A DNA stretch of 64,000 nt. Source: Thermoplasmata archaeon (GTDB lineage: Archaea; Thermoplasmatota; Thermoplasmata; Lutacidiplasmatales; UBA184). The DNA is taken from positions 1 through 64,000 of the forward strand of contig JAKAAX010000011.1 of assembly GCA_021802125.1 (NCBI GenBank). Direction: 5' to 3'. The translations under genes were made by a program, and so were the position numbers. The stretch's first letter is position 1, and each line of letters begins with the position of its first letter. This document shows positions 17,901 through 26,829 of the stretch, piece by piece. The notes under the pieces are model-generated. The model was not told where the DNA came from, did not search any database, and was given only the letters and a program-made list of their open reading frames with translations.

Positions 17901-19704
17901 CCGCGGCGTAGGCGATGTAGTCGAGCAGCCCCTTGTAGAGGATCTGGGTGTTGGCCGGGGACTTGTGGTCCATGGAGGCGTTGAGGCTCTGCAGGATCTG
18001 GAAGAGGGTGGACTGGTAGGGGTTGGCCGTCGGGACCGGGGAGGGCAGGATCGGGTTGGGCGCGTACTCGCCGATGAGCGAGTTGTCGACGACGGTGTAT
18101 CCCGCCTGTTCGTTGAGATCGCGCCAGTTCGCCCCGCCGTAGGGATCCTGGACGGTGACGTTCTCGAAGACGTTGAACTGGACTGGGTTGTACTGGTAGG
18201 GGTTGTTGCTGGTCGTCCCGAGCAGCAGGTCAATCATGTCCGGGACGTAGGTGTTGGACACCCCGATCGTCCCACCGGGGAAGATGATGTAGGTGCAGAC
18301 CCCGGGCCCTCCGGGGGCCGGGCCCGTCCCGCAATTCCCCCCGTCCGTGCACCACTCGTCAGGGATCGGGGCGACGACGTTGTACTTCGGGATGGAGGTG
18401 ATCGTGATCCCGAGCCAGTACTGGTACTGGTGGAGCCACTGGGTCAGCATGTTCTCGGCGTAGTTCGATCCCTGGCTCGCGATGAGGTTCCAGTTGACGA
18501 CCGGGTTGGTCAGGGTCGGGTCGACGACCTGCTGGTGCCAGAAGTTCTGGAACAGGTCGTAGCGGTAGCGGTCGACGAAGGAGTAGGCTGCGCTCGCGAG
18601 CCCCGCTCCGGACGACACCCACCCGTCGGACCACGTGCCGTTGTTCTGGGCGTAGAGGAGGAGGTAGAGGGCCGCGCCGTCGACGACCCCGTCGGAGACG
18701 TAGCTCGTGAGGAGCGTCCGGTAGGGGGAGGGCGACATGGAGCTCAGGAACGTGGTGACCGCGGTCGGGTCGTAGGACCGGAAGTACTGCAGGCTCGTGA
18801 GGAGCGTTGCGAGGCTGACCGCGTTGTGCAGGTCATCGCAGGAGAGGATGCTGGGCGCCGCGGGTCCTCCGCAGTTGCCGTTCGCGACGCTCGTGGTCTG
18901 CTTCCCGGCGTTCGGCCCCCACGTGGGCCAGCCTCCCGCCCCGTACCCCGATAGCGCGCGGAGCTCTCCGAAGGTCGTCGTCAGGTACTGGACCAGATGG
19001 GCGAACTGGCCGTTGGGCCCGTAGGCCGCGTCCGAGAACTGGGCGGCGCTGTCCTCGAGAAGCCCGAGCTCGCTCTGGACGGTCTCGGTGAAGGGGACGG
19101 TCTGCCACTCGGAGACCCCCGTAGAGGAGTCGGTCGCGAACAGGAGCACCTCCCCCACGGCCATGGGATAGACCGGCAGCTCCGTCTGGGCGAGCGAGGT
19201 AGGGCGGCTCGCGTCGGGCACCTGCGCCAGCGGCAGGTTCGGGTCGTTCGACCCGCTCTGTAGCGCCACCGTGCTGACCGCGCTCTGGACCTCGCCCTGG
19301 TCCCACGTGAGGTTGATGCCCCAGCTCATCGCCCGGACCACGACAGGTCCATCGACGAAACCCTGTGGAGTGGAGAGCCCCAGGTTCTGTAGCGAGCCCG
19401 AGAACATGACGCCCAGCGACGCATTGAGCTGGTCGACCGGAGGGTTCGGGGATTGCAAAAGCAGGTTCGACTCGGCGGACATCAGGTCGAGGAAGGCGGC
19501 CTGACCGATGTTCCGGCTCGCCAGCGCGAGCGCCCCGTTGATCTGTTCGGGGACGTTGAACGATCCCTGATTGTTCGACCAGGTGACGGCGACCTCGAAG
19601 TACGCGGTCAGGATCACCATCGCGGCGAGAACGATGATGCCTACGAAGGCGTACGGTAGGCGTCCGCTCCTGCCACGAAGGGGACGGGAGAGGCCCCGGG
19701 TCAT
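14983..19704 (-). CDS. giant extracellular protein of the pilus-like cluster
   Basis: A 1573-residue protein. A basic N-terminus (RGLSRPLRGRSGRLPYAF) precedes one hydrophobic helix (about residues 20-42), after which the chain is wholly exterior: rich in Asn, Gln, Tyr, Trp, Gly and Ser, with dozens of N-x-S/T sequons and scattered Cys pairs (CTDGGNCGTG and CGGIGAEG regions). There is no C-terminal anchor, so it is held by the N-terminal helix or, if that helix is prepilin-like, assembled in a filament. It starts 32 bases after the prepilin gene at 19,737-20,309, with which it is probably co-transcribed, diverging from the ATPase/platform operon. It could be a tip adhesin or sheath component. 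No domain family is recognised, and coding continuity over 4.7 kb is certain. Confidence 0.75.
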   Translation of the reverse strand: MTRGLSRPLRGRSGRLPYAFVGIIVLAAMVILTAYFEVAVTWSNNQGSFNVPEQINGALALASRNIGQAAFLDLMSAESNLLLQSPNPPVDQLNASLGVMFSGSLQNLGLSTPQGFVDGPVVVRAMSWGINLTWDQGEVQSAVSTVALQSGSNDPNLPLAQVPDASRPTSLAQTELPVYPMAVGEVLLFATDSSTGVSEWQTVPFTETVQSELGLLEDSAAQFSDAAYGPNGQFAHLVQYLTTTFGELRALSGYGAGGWPTWGPNAGKQTTSVANGNCGGPAAPSILSCDDLHNAVSLATLLTSLQYFRSYDPTAVTTFLSSMSPSPYRTLLTSYVSDGVVDGAALYLLLYAQNNGTWSDGWVSSGAGLASAAYSFVDRYRYDLFQNFWHQQVVDPTLTNPVVNWNLIASQGSNYAENMLTQWLHQYQYWLGITITSIPKYNVVAPIPDEWCTDGGNCGTGPAPGGPGVCTYIIFPGGTIGVSNTYVPDMIDLLLGTTSNNPYQYNPVQFNVFENVTVQDPYGGANWRDLNEQAGYTVVDNSLIGEYAPNPILPSPVPTANPYQSTLFQILQSLNASMDHKSPANTQILYKGLLDYIAYAADKAGTNLTWAQAGIPYLQSPAGLAQILNSTTYSLLTNGTSQLFAYPFALALQKLATEASNSTWLNNTWIYGASHPSQMGPDNPYPDQPTWWTMSDIARVTARLYFQEMYMLWYGSAGVIPTSPVGAIDYGLMDAAQYNVVSPGVQHGSPYPFHEPDFAINVQNETYISVIDWMGYNDPSGGYCPEGGFGFGQCSDTIYNDPAYAIGGGCGGIGAEGVAYNYAMNYWFNEEGTGQPSHTWNNVAGAVTCALLGSTHPGCAAASAPYGLDDIHYDTAPGIGLGQSWWDVKNNTGDGYWACGYTGACPTYDQGNFTNWILQYIGAPEVNDTRAMGSAGGWLSQAYASANSGIEQMANQTAVIDKPWLQNGVPYQFWQGNFTNALADGQIFNETLQGLAEGMQMRGNGLTFTWRAPTSTIHLVDPQNDSSNMGIAPMSSTWTVSLHGAISLVLNGSRLALAQHGYDVGTQLNLSIPVNMDIPITIVTPWNLGSGWDGLSTPKPLDPAYVQTRGVLGLVGKDYQAAPNFVPGTYVSVPLDNLLSKVTSIGKVLSAEGKDQASLLAALPDRAVGASAPWSQNLTLLENTTRNALDATAGTYETTVQGEFALLNSELTNVPRGGPFTDVAWTVPAFDGYLGQLNTGADQFNYYGYPGPSSFGNLYQYNLSFSGPQVGVNYFVDNNFNGATPAAPPTHGFCGAWSPTPPAANLFCGPVNSNLPGAYTLNAYWQSFQTPYRLTLTGSPSFAFPAATTTSSSYPSLSVPYAGPLLSYPAELSVGGVGGLPAAASTAFSQAVAGYLPYPGAFSSYVAEQKWQAALLFDNLGAAKTSGVTEFGFSTALEYSTLVGASRGANFTVDLQEPGGLFGNPVQQGNVSDFLQWYEYNNEQIAYGLGALSADPTMLASAMPHLLQFVYRNVTLSTGDQGAPSTYAFLSANLACTEADIGGTGGGLADSPTILIGGGAPETWSFGGTLAVD

Positions 19705-19736
19705 TGTCCCGTGGGCCTCACCCCTGGGGGACCCCC

Positions 19737-20309
19737 CTAGCAGTTAGCTGAGGAGGGGGGCTCCACTTGGACCTGGGCGCTCCCGGTGGTCGTCACTCCG
19801 CCCGACGAGTAGCTCGCCGTGATGGAGATGTAGCCGCCCGCGGGGTCGTTCTGGGGGACGTCTCCGGTGATCTGAGAGAACTGGGCGTTCCCGTTCCCGT
19901 CCGTCACCTGGGCCGCCGAGGGGGACGCCGTGATCGAGACCCCGACTCCCGAGATGGTCACCGACACGCCCGAGAGGGGCGAGCCGGACTTGTCCATCAC
20001 GGTCACCTGGAGCTCGTAGGGATGCGGGTTGCCCGTGAACAAGCAGTCGCCGCCGGCCTGAGGCGTGAAGCACGCCGTGTCACCGCCGACCGCGCTGTTG
20101 CACGTTGGGTACGCCGCCTGGGAGAGGGTCTGGGCCCCGTTTCCGCCGACGTTGAAGGAGATGTTACCCACCGCGGGGTGCTTGAGCGTCGAAAGCCACC
20201 CCACGAGGATGGCCACGACGATGGCCGCCACCACGATCAGGATGATCAGATAGAGAGGAAGTCCTTCTAGTGCTCCGCGTCGGTCATGCATTCGCCGGAA
20301 CTTTCGCAT
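19737..20309 (-). CDS. type IV prepilin-like protein with Ig-like domain
   Basis: A 190-residue protein with an archaeal class III signal: basic RKFRRMHDRRG, then ALEGLPLYLIILIVVAAIVV. A prepilin peptidase would cut after RRG, leaving the hydrophobic helix as the filament core. Residues 60-185 form an Ig-like domain resembling Big-1 (ELQVTVMDKSGSPLSGVSVT, then VTDGNGNAQFS). Four cysteines in the 70-95 region could form disulfides outside the cell. It precedes the giant protein gene by 32 bases and diverges from the main pilus operon. A TATA-like element at 20348-20354 lies 40-45 bases upstream. Major pilin versus minor subunit cannot be decided. Confidence 0.75.
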   Translation of the reverse strand: MRKFRRMHDRRGALEGLPLYLIILIVVAAIVVAILVGWLSTLKHPAVGNISFNVGGNGAQTLSQAAYPTCNSAVGGDTACFTPQAGGDCLFTGNPHPYELQVTVMDKSGSPLSGVSVTISGVGVSITASPSAAQVTDGNGNAQFSQITGDVPQNDPAGGYISITASYSSGGVTTTGSAQVQVEPPSSANC

Positions 20310-20627
20310 TTACGGTCCCCCGGGACAGCCGTGTCAAAGCCTGACAAGTATAAAGGCTTGTGTTCAGGCGACAGGCCGCGGTCCGAATTTCTTCGCGTGA
20401 CGTCTTGTTCGATCACCGCATGCACCGATAAGGAAACGGCGGTCTCGGCACGACCTTCGATGCGAGCATCCAAAGCTCGAGGGTGAGGGAATTCCCCAAA
20501 TGACCATGGTCCGAACCGGATGCGCGGCCCCACGCATTCCTCGCCACGCCGGGGGCGGGTTCCGCAGCGGAGCGAGTTGCCCCCGGGGGCATAGTTATAT
20601 CGGGCCCCCCCCGTGGGGGGGCTTGAC
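20310..20627. other. divergent promoter region of the pilus-like cluster
   Basis: This 318-base gap contains no gene. It holds a minus-strand TATA-like TTTATACTT (20348-20354) for the prepilin/giant gene pair and a plus-strand AGTTATA (20593-20599) for the main operon. Its left half is notably less GC-rich than its surroundings, as expected of a control region. A G/C-rich palindromic run GGGCCCCCCCCGTGGGGGGGC (20603-20623) sits between the plus TATA box and the ATG and would lie at the transcription start. Confidence 0.5.
20593..20599 (+). promoter_or_regulatory. TATA box of the pilus-like operon
   Basis: AGTTATA is centred 32 bases before ATG 20628, giving a leaderless or near-leaderless message. 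This decides against the in-frame upstream ATG at 20613. Confidence 0.65.
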
Positions 20628-21122
20628 ATGCCGCACCGCCGCCTGGGAAGACGGGGGGTCGCGGGATTCTTCGAGGAGATCCCCGCCGCCGCCGTCGCCA
20701 TCATCTCCCTGCTTCTCTTCTTCAGCGGTGTGCTGATCGCCCTCACCAACTACAGTAACCGCCAGCAAAGCAGCCAGTTCTCGCAGGAGGCCCAGACCTT
20801 CCTGGAGGGGCTCCTCGGGTACGCGAACCTCACCTACCGCGGGCAGAACGGGATCTTCGACATGTTCGCGATGATGGCCCTCACCGTGAACAACCTCACC
20901 TACGACTTCCATCCCTCCTACCAGTTCAGTGTCACGGTCACGGACACCTCGCTCTACCCGGTCCACTACGACATCTCTCTCTCCACGAGCCAGTTCCCGT
21001 CCAATCCGAGCTCGCTCCAGAACGGCTGGGTGAAGGATTCCACCTCCGTCACGATCTGGGTGCCCAACTTTGGGCAGGACGAGTACCACGCGGCGACGCT
21101 CACGGTGGTGATCTGGTCGTGA
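20628..21122 (+). CDS. prepilin-like minor pilin, first gene of operon
   Basis: A 164-residue protein beginning MPHRRLGRRGVAGFFEEIPA, a class III-type signal (basic residues, RRG, a Glu a few residues in) followed by a helix AAAVAIISLLLFFSGVLIAL. The Glu near position +5 of the mature helix is typical for pilins and pseudopilins. The rest is a beta-rich exterior domain with a NYSNRQQSSQFSQEAQTFLE helix continuing the pilin spine. The start is set by the TATA box at 20593. Its stop overlaps the next gene's GTG by 4 bases, so translation is coupled. Confidence 0.7.
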   Translation: MPHRRLGRRGVAGFFEEIPAAAVAIISLLLFFSGVLIALTNYSNRQQSSQFSQEAQTFLEGLLGYANLTYRGQNGIFDMFAMMALTVNNLTYDFHPSYQFSVTVTDTSLYPVHYDISLSTSQFPSNPSSLQNGWVKDSTSVTIWVPNFGQDEYHAATLTVVIWS

Positions 21123-21823
21123 ACGACCGCGGTCGGCTCGGTCACGCTCGAGGGCGCCGGCGGTTCCGAGGCCGGTTGGGCGAGGTCGCGGTCTTCGACA
21201 TCGTCCTCTACATCCCGCTCCTCTTGGTCGCTCTGCTCTTCCTGGACTCGGCCGTCTCGCTCCCGACCTCCACCGTCGCGGAGAACGTGAACTCCTCCCG
21301 CTACGCCGAGCAGGGTCTGGCGACCACGCTCGGCGCGTCCGTTCCCTCGGCCATGAGCCTGCGATGGCACTGGCCCTCGTGGCCCTGGTGCCCGGCGGGC
21401 TGCTGGGTACAATCCTATCCTCAGGACTGGAGCGTCTCGGACCTAATCCTGTACGATGTCATGCTGGTGAGCTGCCAGGTCCCGTACCCCGGAGCGCCGG
21501 GCGGCGTGGTCACCCAGCAGTTCTTGGACCAGCCCCCCTGGATAGGCTACTACATCAATCTCACCGCGGCCGAGGTCGCCCTCGGGGCGCTTCCCCCCGC
21601 CCCTCACACCACCTATTCCAACTACTATCTCGAGTTCAACGGGACGGCCAACCCCTTCACCGCCAACAGTTGCCCCGCCGGGGTTCCGACACCGATGCGC
21701 GCGTACGATGGTTCTTATCCTGCATATCCTAGCACGACCGTGTACACCTGGTCCACAGTGCTTCAACCGGATCGCCCGGGAGAAGGACCGGTCCAGGTGC
21801 AGATGGGGTTCTGGGGGCCTTAG
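21119..21823 (+). CDS. single-helix exterior protein, probable pseudopilin
   Basis: A 234-residue protein: Arg-rich N-terminus (RARRRFRGRLGEVA type), then FDIVLYIPLLLVALLFLDSA as membrane helix, then an exterior domain with aromatic and Cys-containing stretches (WPWCPAGCW, CQVPYPGAPG). The helix plus preceding basic Gly-Glu motif resembles TadE/pseudopilin proteins that accompany Tad-like machines. The GTG overlaps the stop of the previous gene (GTGA). The next gene begins 2 bases after its stop. The role is inferred from operon position and helix pattern only. Confidence 0.6.
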   Translation: MNDRGRLGHARGRRRFRGRLGEVAVFDIVLYIPLLLVALLFLDSAVSLPTSTVAENVNSSRYAEQGLATTLGASVPSAMSLRWHWPSWPWCPAGCWVQSYPQDWSVSDLILYDVMLVSCQVPYPGAPGGVVTQQFLDQPPWIGYYINLTAAEVALGALPPAPHTTYSNYYLEFNGTANPFTANSCPAGVPTPMRAYDGSYPAYPSTTVYTWSTVLQPDRPGEGPVQVQMGFWGP

Positions 21824-21825
21824 AC

Positions 21826-23718
21826 GTGAGAGCGGGTGCGAGCGTGAGAGCGGACCGTCCATCGTGGAATGTGCGCGCGGGTTCCTTGGCCCTGCTGCTT
21901 CTGGTAGGGCTCGCCTGGGCCATGCCTTCGGCGGGCGCCGCCCACGCGGTGCCCGCGAAGGTCCTGGGGGTCGCTCCCTCCGTGTCCTCGGGGAACTCGG
22001 TGTCGAGCTACAACACGACCGACGGGTCGGACATCACTCAGGTGGCCGTTTCGCCGGACGGTTCCTACGTCGCGGCCGCCTCGGATGACCGCAACGTGTA
22101 CGTGTTCGGGGCGATCACCCCGCCTTCGGGCCCCTGGACGAACCCGATCGCGATCCTCCAGCTCCCCGCCGGGTCCAACGTCACTTCTCTCGCCGTCTCC
22201 GACACGACCGCCGTCACGGGAGCGCCTCTGCTCTTCGTGGCCTACGCCTCGTCGGCCGGGAGCACGGGGCTGGAAGCCTGGAACATCACCGGGTCGACCA
22301 TGTTCAGCGGTTCGCCGGCCTGGAAGCTGGTACCCCAGGACTTCTCGCTCCCCGCCAACGCCAAGCCCTGGATCCGCCAGGTGGCGATCGCGAACGACGG
22401 TTCGGCCGCGATCGTCATGACGAGCTACTCGCTCACCGGACAGCCCGGTATCAACGTCAGCTACTACCAGTCCGGTAGCCAGCTCCTCAAGTGGAAGTAC
22501 GGTGAGAACTTCTCCAACTACTGGCCCGTGAGCCTATCGATGGCCACGGACGGAAGCCGGGCCGTCGCCGCCGCGATGATCAGCGACGCGACGCCGGTGC
22601 TGCTGGTCTTCGCGACGAACGGCTACCAGGGCCAGTGGGTGCCGCCCACGGGGGCCGGCGCGGGCCGGATGTCCCAGGGGGTCATCTCGGGCAACGGCCA
22701 GCTGATGTACATCGTCGCCACGACCGGGGTCTACATCGGGGACGCGGTCACCCTCACCGCGAACTACACGATCGGCGTCACGACCCTTCCCACGGTCACT
22801 CAGCTCTCCCCGTCCTACACGGGAGACCAGATCCTCTGCTCGGGCGGGTCAGGGTCCTTCTACTTCAACTGGAGCCAGGCGCACTCCTGGACCCCGGCGG
22901 TCTGGTCGGTCTCGTTCCCGAGCTCCGTCCAGAACGGGACGATCGCTCCGGCGCTGCCCAACTACTTCGCCGTGAGCTCCCAGACGACGGTCTCCTTCTT
23001 CTACCTCTACAACGGGATGCCCGAGAGCACCACCTCGAGCTACCGCCAGGTCTCCACCACCGGACCCCTGGACGACCTCGCGATCTCCGCGACCATGGGG
23101 ACGCTCGGGATCGGCAGCGGTCACCTCGCCAACAAAGGCCAGGAGTTCACGCTCGTGAGCGACGTCGGGATCCCGGCCCCGGCCACCCCCGGCCTCCAGA
23201 TGACCCCCGTTTCGCCCTCGCCGGGGGACAGCAGCGCCAGCTTCTACTTCGCCTGGACCGAGACCACCGTGGGCATCCCGATCACCCAGGTCCAGCTCAC
23301 CTTCGCGCTGACCCCGGGGAGCTCGTCCGGTTCGATCCCCGCACCACCCTCGATCAACGTCACGAAGCTCGGAGCCGGCGGTTCGGGCTCGGTGACCGTG
23401 GGCGGGTTCAGCTTCTCGACCAACTACACCGCGACCCTGGTCCTCCGAGCCTACGGCGGAGCCTCGGCCTCGCCGTCGATATCGGCCGAGCGGACCACGG
23501 ACGGGCCGCCCGCCGTCCAGGACCCCTTCCTCGTCGAGGAGGTGGCCGCCATCGCGCTCCTCGTGGTCGGGCTCGTGGCGTTCTACCTCATCGCGGTCCG
23601 CGGGTCCTCACCGAAACGCTCCAAGGGCGGCAACGAGACCCCGAGCTCCCCTGCCCCTTCCCCGATGTCGTACCCCCCCCAGAACCTACCCCCCGCCGGA
23701 GGTCCGGGGGGCCCGTAG
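21826..23718 (+). CDS. exported beta-propeller protein with C-terminal membrane anchor
   Basis: A 630-residue protein: signal peptide (SLALLLLVGLAWAMPSAGAA), then a propeller-like region with WD/YVTN-type blades (ITQVAVSPDGSYVAAASDD, NVYVFGAI), a fibronectin-like stretch at about 455-550 (TPVSPSPGDSSASFYFAWTE), one membrane helix near 575-595 (AAIALLVVGLVAFYLIAV) and a Pro-rich cytosolic tail. It sits inside the pilus-like operon between the pseudopilin and Cys-rich genes, so it may be a membrane-anchored assembly or sensing component. The start is GTG 21826; a GTG at 21844 is an alternative. The blade count was not determined. Confidence 0.7.
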   Translation: MRAGASVRADRPSWNVRAGSLALLLLVGLAWAMPSAGAAHAVPAKVLGVAPSVSSGNSVSSYNTTDGSDITQVAVSPDGSYVAAASDDRNVYVFGAITPPSGPWTNPIAILQLPAGSNVTSLAVSDTTAVTGAPLLFVAYASSAGSTGLEAWNITGSTMFSGSPAWKLVPQDFSLPANAKPWIRQVAIANDGSAAIVMTSYSLTGQPGINVSYYQSGSQLLKWKYGENFSNYWPVSLSMATDGSRAVAAAMISDATPVLLVFATNGYQGQWVPPTGAGAGRMSQGVISGNGQLMYIVATTGVYIGDAVTLTANYTIGVTTLPTVTQLSPSYTGDQILCSGGSGSFYFNWSQAHSWTPAVWSVSFPSSVQNGTIAPALPNYFAVSSQTTVSFFYLYNGMPESTTSSYRQVSTTGPLDDLAISATMGTLGIGSGHLANKGQEFTLVSDVGIPAPATPGLQMTPVSPSPGDSSASFYFAWTETTVGIPITQVQLTFALTPGSSSGSIPAPPSINVTKLGAGGSGSVTVGGFSFSTNYTATLVLRAYGGASASPSISAERTTDGPPAVQDPFLVEEVAAIALLVVGLVAFYLIAVRGSSPKRSKGGNETPSSPAPSPMSYPPQNLPPAGGPGGP

Positions 23719-23751
23719 TCCCTCGGCCTCGCGCCCGCCTCTCCAGGACCC

Positions 23752-24612
23752 ATGATACCACCCCGAGTCGCCGCACAGGTCGCCAACCCCCTGGCCAATC
23801 TGCCGGAGTACGAGTATGAGCTCCGCAACGAAGGGAGGGCCCTCAACCTGGTCATCCGATGCACGGCGTGCCAGGGACCGGAGGGGATCCTCAACCCCCA
23901 GTGTCTCGCGGTCGTGCTCCGTATCCTTTCGGGTGAATCCTTCGCGGACCTGATCACCTTCACCGGGATCACCCAGCGTCAGTACGGAGGACAGGCCGTC
24001 GAGCTGCTGAAGCGGCTTGTCACCTTCTCGAAGCTCCTGGACCAGCTCGCCGGCCGGCAGCCCCTCCCCTTCAGTGCCGGGATCATCCTGCCCGATGGGC
24101 AGGTCGACGAGGTCATCGCCGACCTCGAGAAGGTCGCGACGACCCCAGGGGCCCTTCCCGGACCCCTGCTCACCGTGGAGGGGAACCCCCAGAACCTCAC
24201 TCCGCCGGTGGCGGCCGAACTGGCCCGCAACGCGCGGGCCCAGCGCGCCAACATCCAGAGGCACCTGCGCCGCCTGGACTGCGTGCACTGTGCCTACAAT
24301 CCGAGGAACATCTTCCCCAGCCTGAAGAACCTCCTCCTGACCGACCTCCGGGCCTTCGCCCTCGACCTGCGCCAGAGGGCGCAGGTGCTCGCCCAGGGCC
24401 CTCCGGACGAGGGGTGCTCCCGATGCCTCGGATTCACCCTGTCGGACCTGGAGTACTTGGCCGACCAGCTCGTCGAGCTCGACGGGTTCGTTCGCAGCCG
24501 TGGCGCGGGAGAGCTCACGGGTCCCGGCGCGACGCTGGGACGGACGCCATCGGCTCCCTCCGCCCCTCCGCAGCCGCGGGCAGGGGCCGGGACCGCCGTG
24601 GGAGGCGCCTAG
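23752..24612 (+). CDS. Cys-rich cytosolic partner of the secretion ATPase
   Basis: A 286-residue soluble protein with three cysteine clusters suited to zinc: CTAC plus C51 (C37, C40, C51), CVHC (C177, C180) and CSRC (C222, C225). Between them are helical segments (AVELLKRLVTFSKLLDQLAG, LRAFALDLRQRAQVLAQG). The C-terminus is Pro/Ala-rich. Its stop codon directly abuts the ATG of the GspE-type ATPase, and its position and Cys pairs suggest it acts with that ATPase. Some archaeal pilus ATPases carry long Cys-containing N-terminal regions, so this may be such a region as a separate gene, but that is inference. No domain family is recognised. Confidence 0.6.
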   Translation: MIPPRVAAQVANPLANLPEYEYELRNEGRALNLVIRCTACQGPEGILNPQCLAVVLRILSGESFADLITFTGITQRQYGGQAVELLKRLVTFSKLLDQLAGRQPLPFSAGIILPDGQVDEVIADLEKVATTPGALPGPLLTVEGNPQNLTPPVAAELARNARAQRANIQRHLRRLDCVHCAYNPRNIFPSLKNLLLTDLRAFALDLRQRAQVLAQGPPDEGCSRCLGFTLSDLEYLADQLVELDGFVRSRGAGELTGPGATLGRTPSAPSAPPQPRAGAGTAVGGA

Positions 24613-26829
24613 ATGGTCGCTCAGAGCGCGTCGTCCGCGCTGGGGAACTGCCCCAACTGCGGAGCCCCTCTCTCCGGCAAGACCCGCTTCTGCGGAAGCT
24701 GCGGGAGCCCCGTTCCGACAGCTCGCGGAAGCGGCGGCCGACCGAACACGGTGGCCTCCGCGCAGGCGCAGTCCGCGCCCGCGCCTGCAGATCGACCCAA
24801 GGACGAGGTGGCCCCGATGCCCCCCCCACCGGTCGGGAGCTCCTCCCCCGCGCCTTCGCTGCCCTCCACCCCCACCCCACGGTCCTCGACGCCCTACTCC
24901 GCCCCTCCCTCCAGACCTTCCGTCGCCCCGGCGCCCCACGCGGCCACGGCCCGGTCGCAGACCGCGCCGCAGGCGGCCGTCTACCGGGCCCCCCCGATGC
25001 CGTCCATGGCCCAGCGCTACCGCCGCCCGGCGGTACCCGACGTCGGTCCCACCTCCGTGGGAAAGGTCCTCCACACGATGGACCGGCTCCCGGTCGACGA
25101 CATGGTCCGGGGGGCCGGCCGCATCCTCGGCCGAGGCATGCTCACGCGTCCGGGTTTCTCCGGCTGCTGGGTCACTCCCGCGGTTCCTGAGAACGGCGAG
25201 CTCATCTTCCAGTACCCGCTCGGTCGGAGCCGGGTGCTGCTCTACCGCATCCCCAACGAGGTGGACATCCTCTACCACCTGGACCTGGCGGATTACCGGG
25301 TCCCTCCCCAGTACGTCCAGCTGATCCAGTGGACCCGCGAGGAGCTGGTGCACTGGTACCCCAAGCAGTTCAAGCTGACCTTCCTGGGACAGACCCGGCA
25401 GTACGTCCAGGACCTCTCCGAACGCCTGATGCACCGGATCGCGAAGGAGCGGGGGATCTCCCTCGGTCCGACGACCGCCGCGGCGTCGGCACGCCTGAAG
25501 GAGCTCTCCGAGATCCTCGCCCGCCACGTGGCGGGGCTGGGCGTCATCGAGCTTCTGCTCGAGGACCCGCACATCCAGGATGTCTACGTCGACGCCCCCG
25601 CCTCCGAGAACCGGGTCCACCTCAGGATCGCGGGCTACCCGGACGAGCGCGTCGGAGACAAGGCGCTCACCAACATCATCGTGACCGACGAGGAGACCGA
25701 GGCCATCCTCTCCCGCTTCCGGATCGAGAGCGGGCGACCGTTCTCCGAGGCGATGCCCGTCCTCGAGACGGACATCAAGGAGTACAACACGCGGGCCTCC
25801 GTCATCGGGAGGCCGCTCTCTCCCGACGGCATCGCCATCGCGCTCCGCCGTCACGCGACCGACCCCTGGACGCTGCTCAAGTTCCTGTATTTCCGGTCGC
25901 TCTCATCCTTTGCGGCGGGCATGCTGTCCTTCCTGGTCGATGGGCGAAGCTCGATCCTGGTCTCGGGAGCGAGGAGCGCGGGGAAGACGTCCCTCGTGGG
26001 CGCCCTCATGCTCGAGTTCCCGAAGACCCAGCGCATCCTCACCATCGAAGATACCCTCGAGCTGCCGAGCCTGGAGATGCGTCAGCTGGGCTACAAGGTT
26101 CAGACGATCTTCGTCCGGAGCGCTCTCGGCGGCCAGGCGGGCGAGATGTCGACGGACGACGCGCTGAAGGTCTCGCTCCGTCTGGGGGAGAGCGCGATCG
26201 TTCTCGGAGAGGTCCGTGGCCAGGAGGCCCGAACGCTCTACGAGGCGATGAGGGCGGGAACCGCCGGCAGCGCGGTCCTCGGGACGATCCACGGGAACAG
26301 CGCCCACGCGGTCTACGAGCGCGTGGTCCACGACCTGGGCATCTCGCCCACGTCGTTCAACGCGACGGACATCGTCGTCATCGCGGGACTCACGAGCCCC
26401 GGCGGCTCGGTGCGGACGCAGCGCCGACGCCTCCTCCAGGTCTCGGAGCTCGACAAGAACGCCCCGGACCCGGGGACGTTCGAGGACCTGCTGACCTACG
26501 ACGACGCCAACGACAACCTGCTCGAGACCCCGCGCGTGGGGCAGGGGTCGCTACGGATCGCCACGATCGCCGAGGCGTGGGGGATGACCTACCCCGAGGC
26601 CCTCGAGAACATCCGTACCCGCGGCGCGTACAAGGAACACATCGTGAAGTACGCCGAGGCCAGCGGGAGGCTCGACCTGCTCACCGCCCCCTGGGTCGGC
26701 GCGACGAACGCCGCCTTCTGGGAGATCATGGAGCGGCACAAGGAGGAGGTGCGCGACCACACGCTTTCCTACGACCAGGTGCTTCAGGAGTGGAAGGACT
26801 GGTTCGCCAAGACCGTACGATATGGCTGA
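24613..26829 (+). CDS. GspE/PilB/TadA-type pilus assembly ATPase with N-terminal zinc ribbon
   Basis: A 738-residue cytoplasmic AAA-type ATPase of the type II/IV secretion family, driving pilin assembly. Residues 13-31 are a zinc ribbon (CPNCGAP and CGSCGSP). Residues 32-145 are Pro/Ser-rich linker. About 150-330 is the N-domain. The ATPase core has Walker A GARSAGKTS (about 451-459), the Asp-box ILTIEDTLELPS, Walker B IVLGEVRGQEA (about 528-538) and the His box LGTIHGNSA (about 556-564). All catalytic features are present. The ribbon-plus-linker front is unusual. The ATG directly follows the previous stop, and the gene overlaps the platform gene by 8 bases. Pilus extension is more likely than retraction, as no second ATPase is present. 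Confidence 0.9.
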   Translation: MVAQSASSALGNCPNCGAPLSGKTRFCGSCGSPVPTARGSGGRPNTVASAQAQSAPAPADRPKDEVAPMPPPPVGSSSPAPSLPSTPTPRSSTPYSAPPSRPSVAPAPHAATARSQTAPQAAVYRAPPMPSMAQRYRRPAVPDVGPTSVGKVLHTMDRLPVDDMVRGAGRILGRGMLTRPGFSGCWVTPAVPENGELIFQYPLGRSRVLLYRIPNEVDILYHLDLADYRVPPQYVQLIQWTREELVHWYPKQFKLTFLGQTRQYVQDLSERLMHRIAKERGISLGPTTAAASARLKELSEILARHVAGLGVIELLLEDPHIQDVYVDAPASENRVHLRIAGYPDERVGDKALTNIIVTDEETEAILSRFRIESGRPFSEAMPVLETDIKEYNTRASVIGRPLSPDGIAIALRRHATDPWTLLKFLYFRSLSSFAAGMLSFLVDGRSSILVSGARSAGKTSLVGALMLEFPKTQRILTIEDTLELPSLEMRQLGYKVQTIFVRSALGGQAGEMSTDDALKVSLRLGESAIVLGEVRGQEARTLYEAMRAGTAGSAVLGTIHGNSAHAVYERVVHDLGISPTSFNATDIVVIAGLTSPGGSVRTQRRRLLQVSELDKNAPDPGTFEDLLTYDDANDNLLETPRVGQGSLRIATIAEAWGMTYPEALENIRTRGAYKEHIVKYAEASGRLDLLTAPWVGATNAAFWEIMERHKEEVRDHTLSYDQVLQEWKDWFAKTVRYG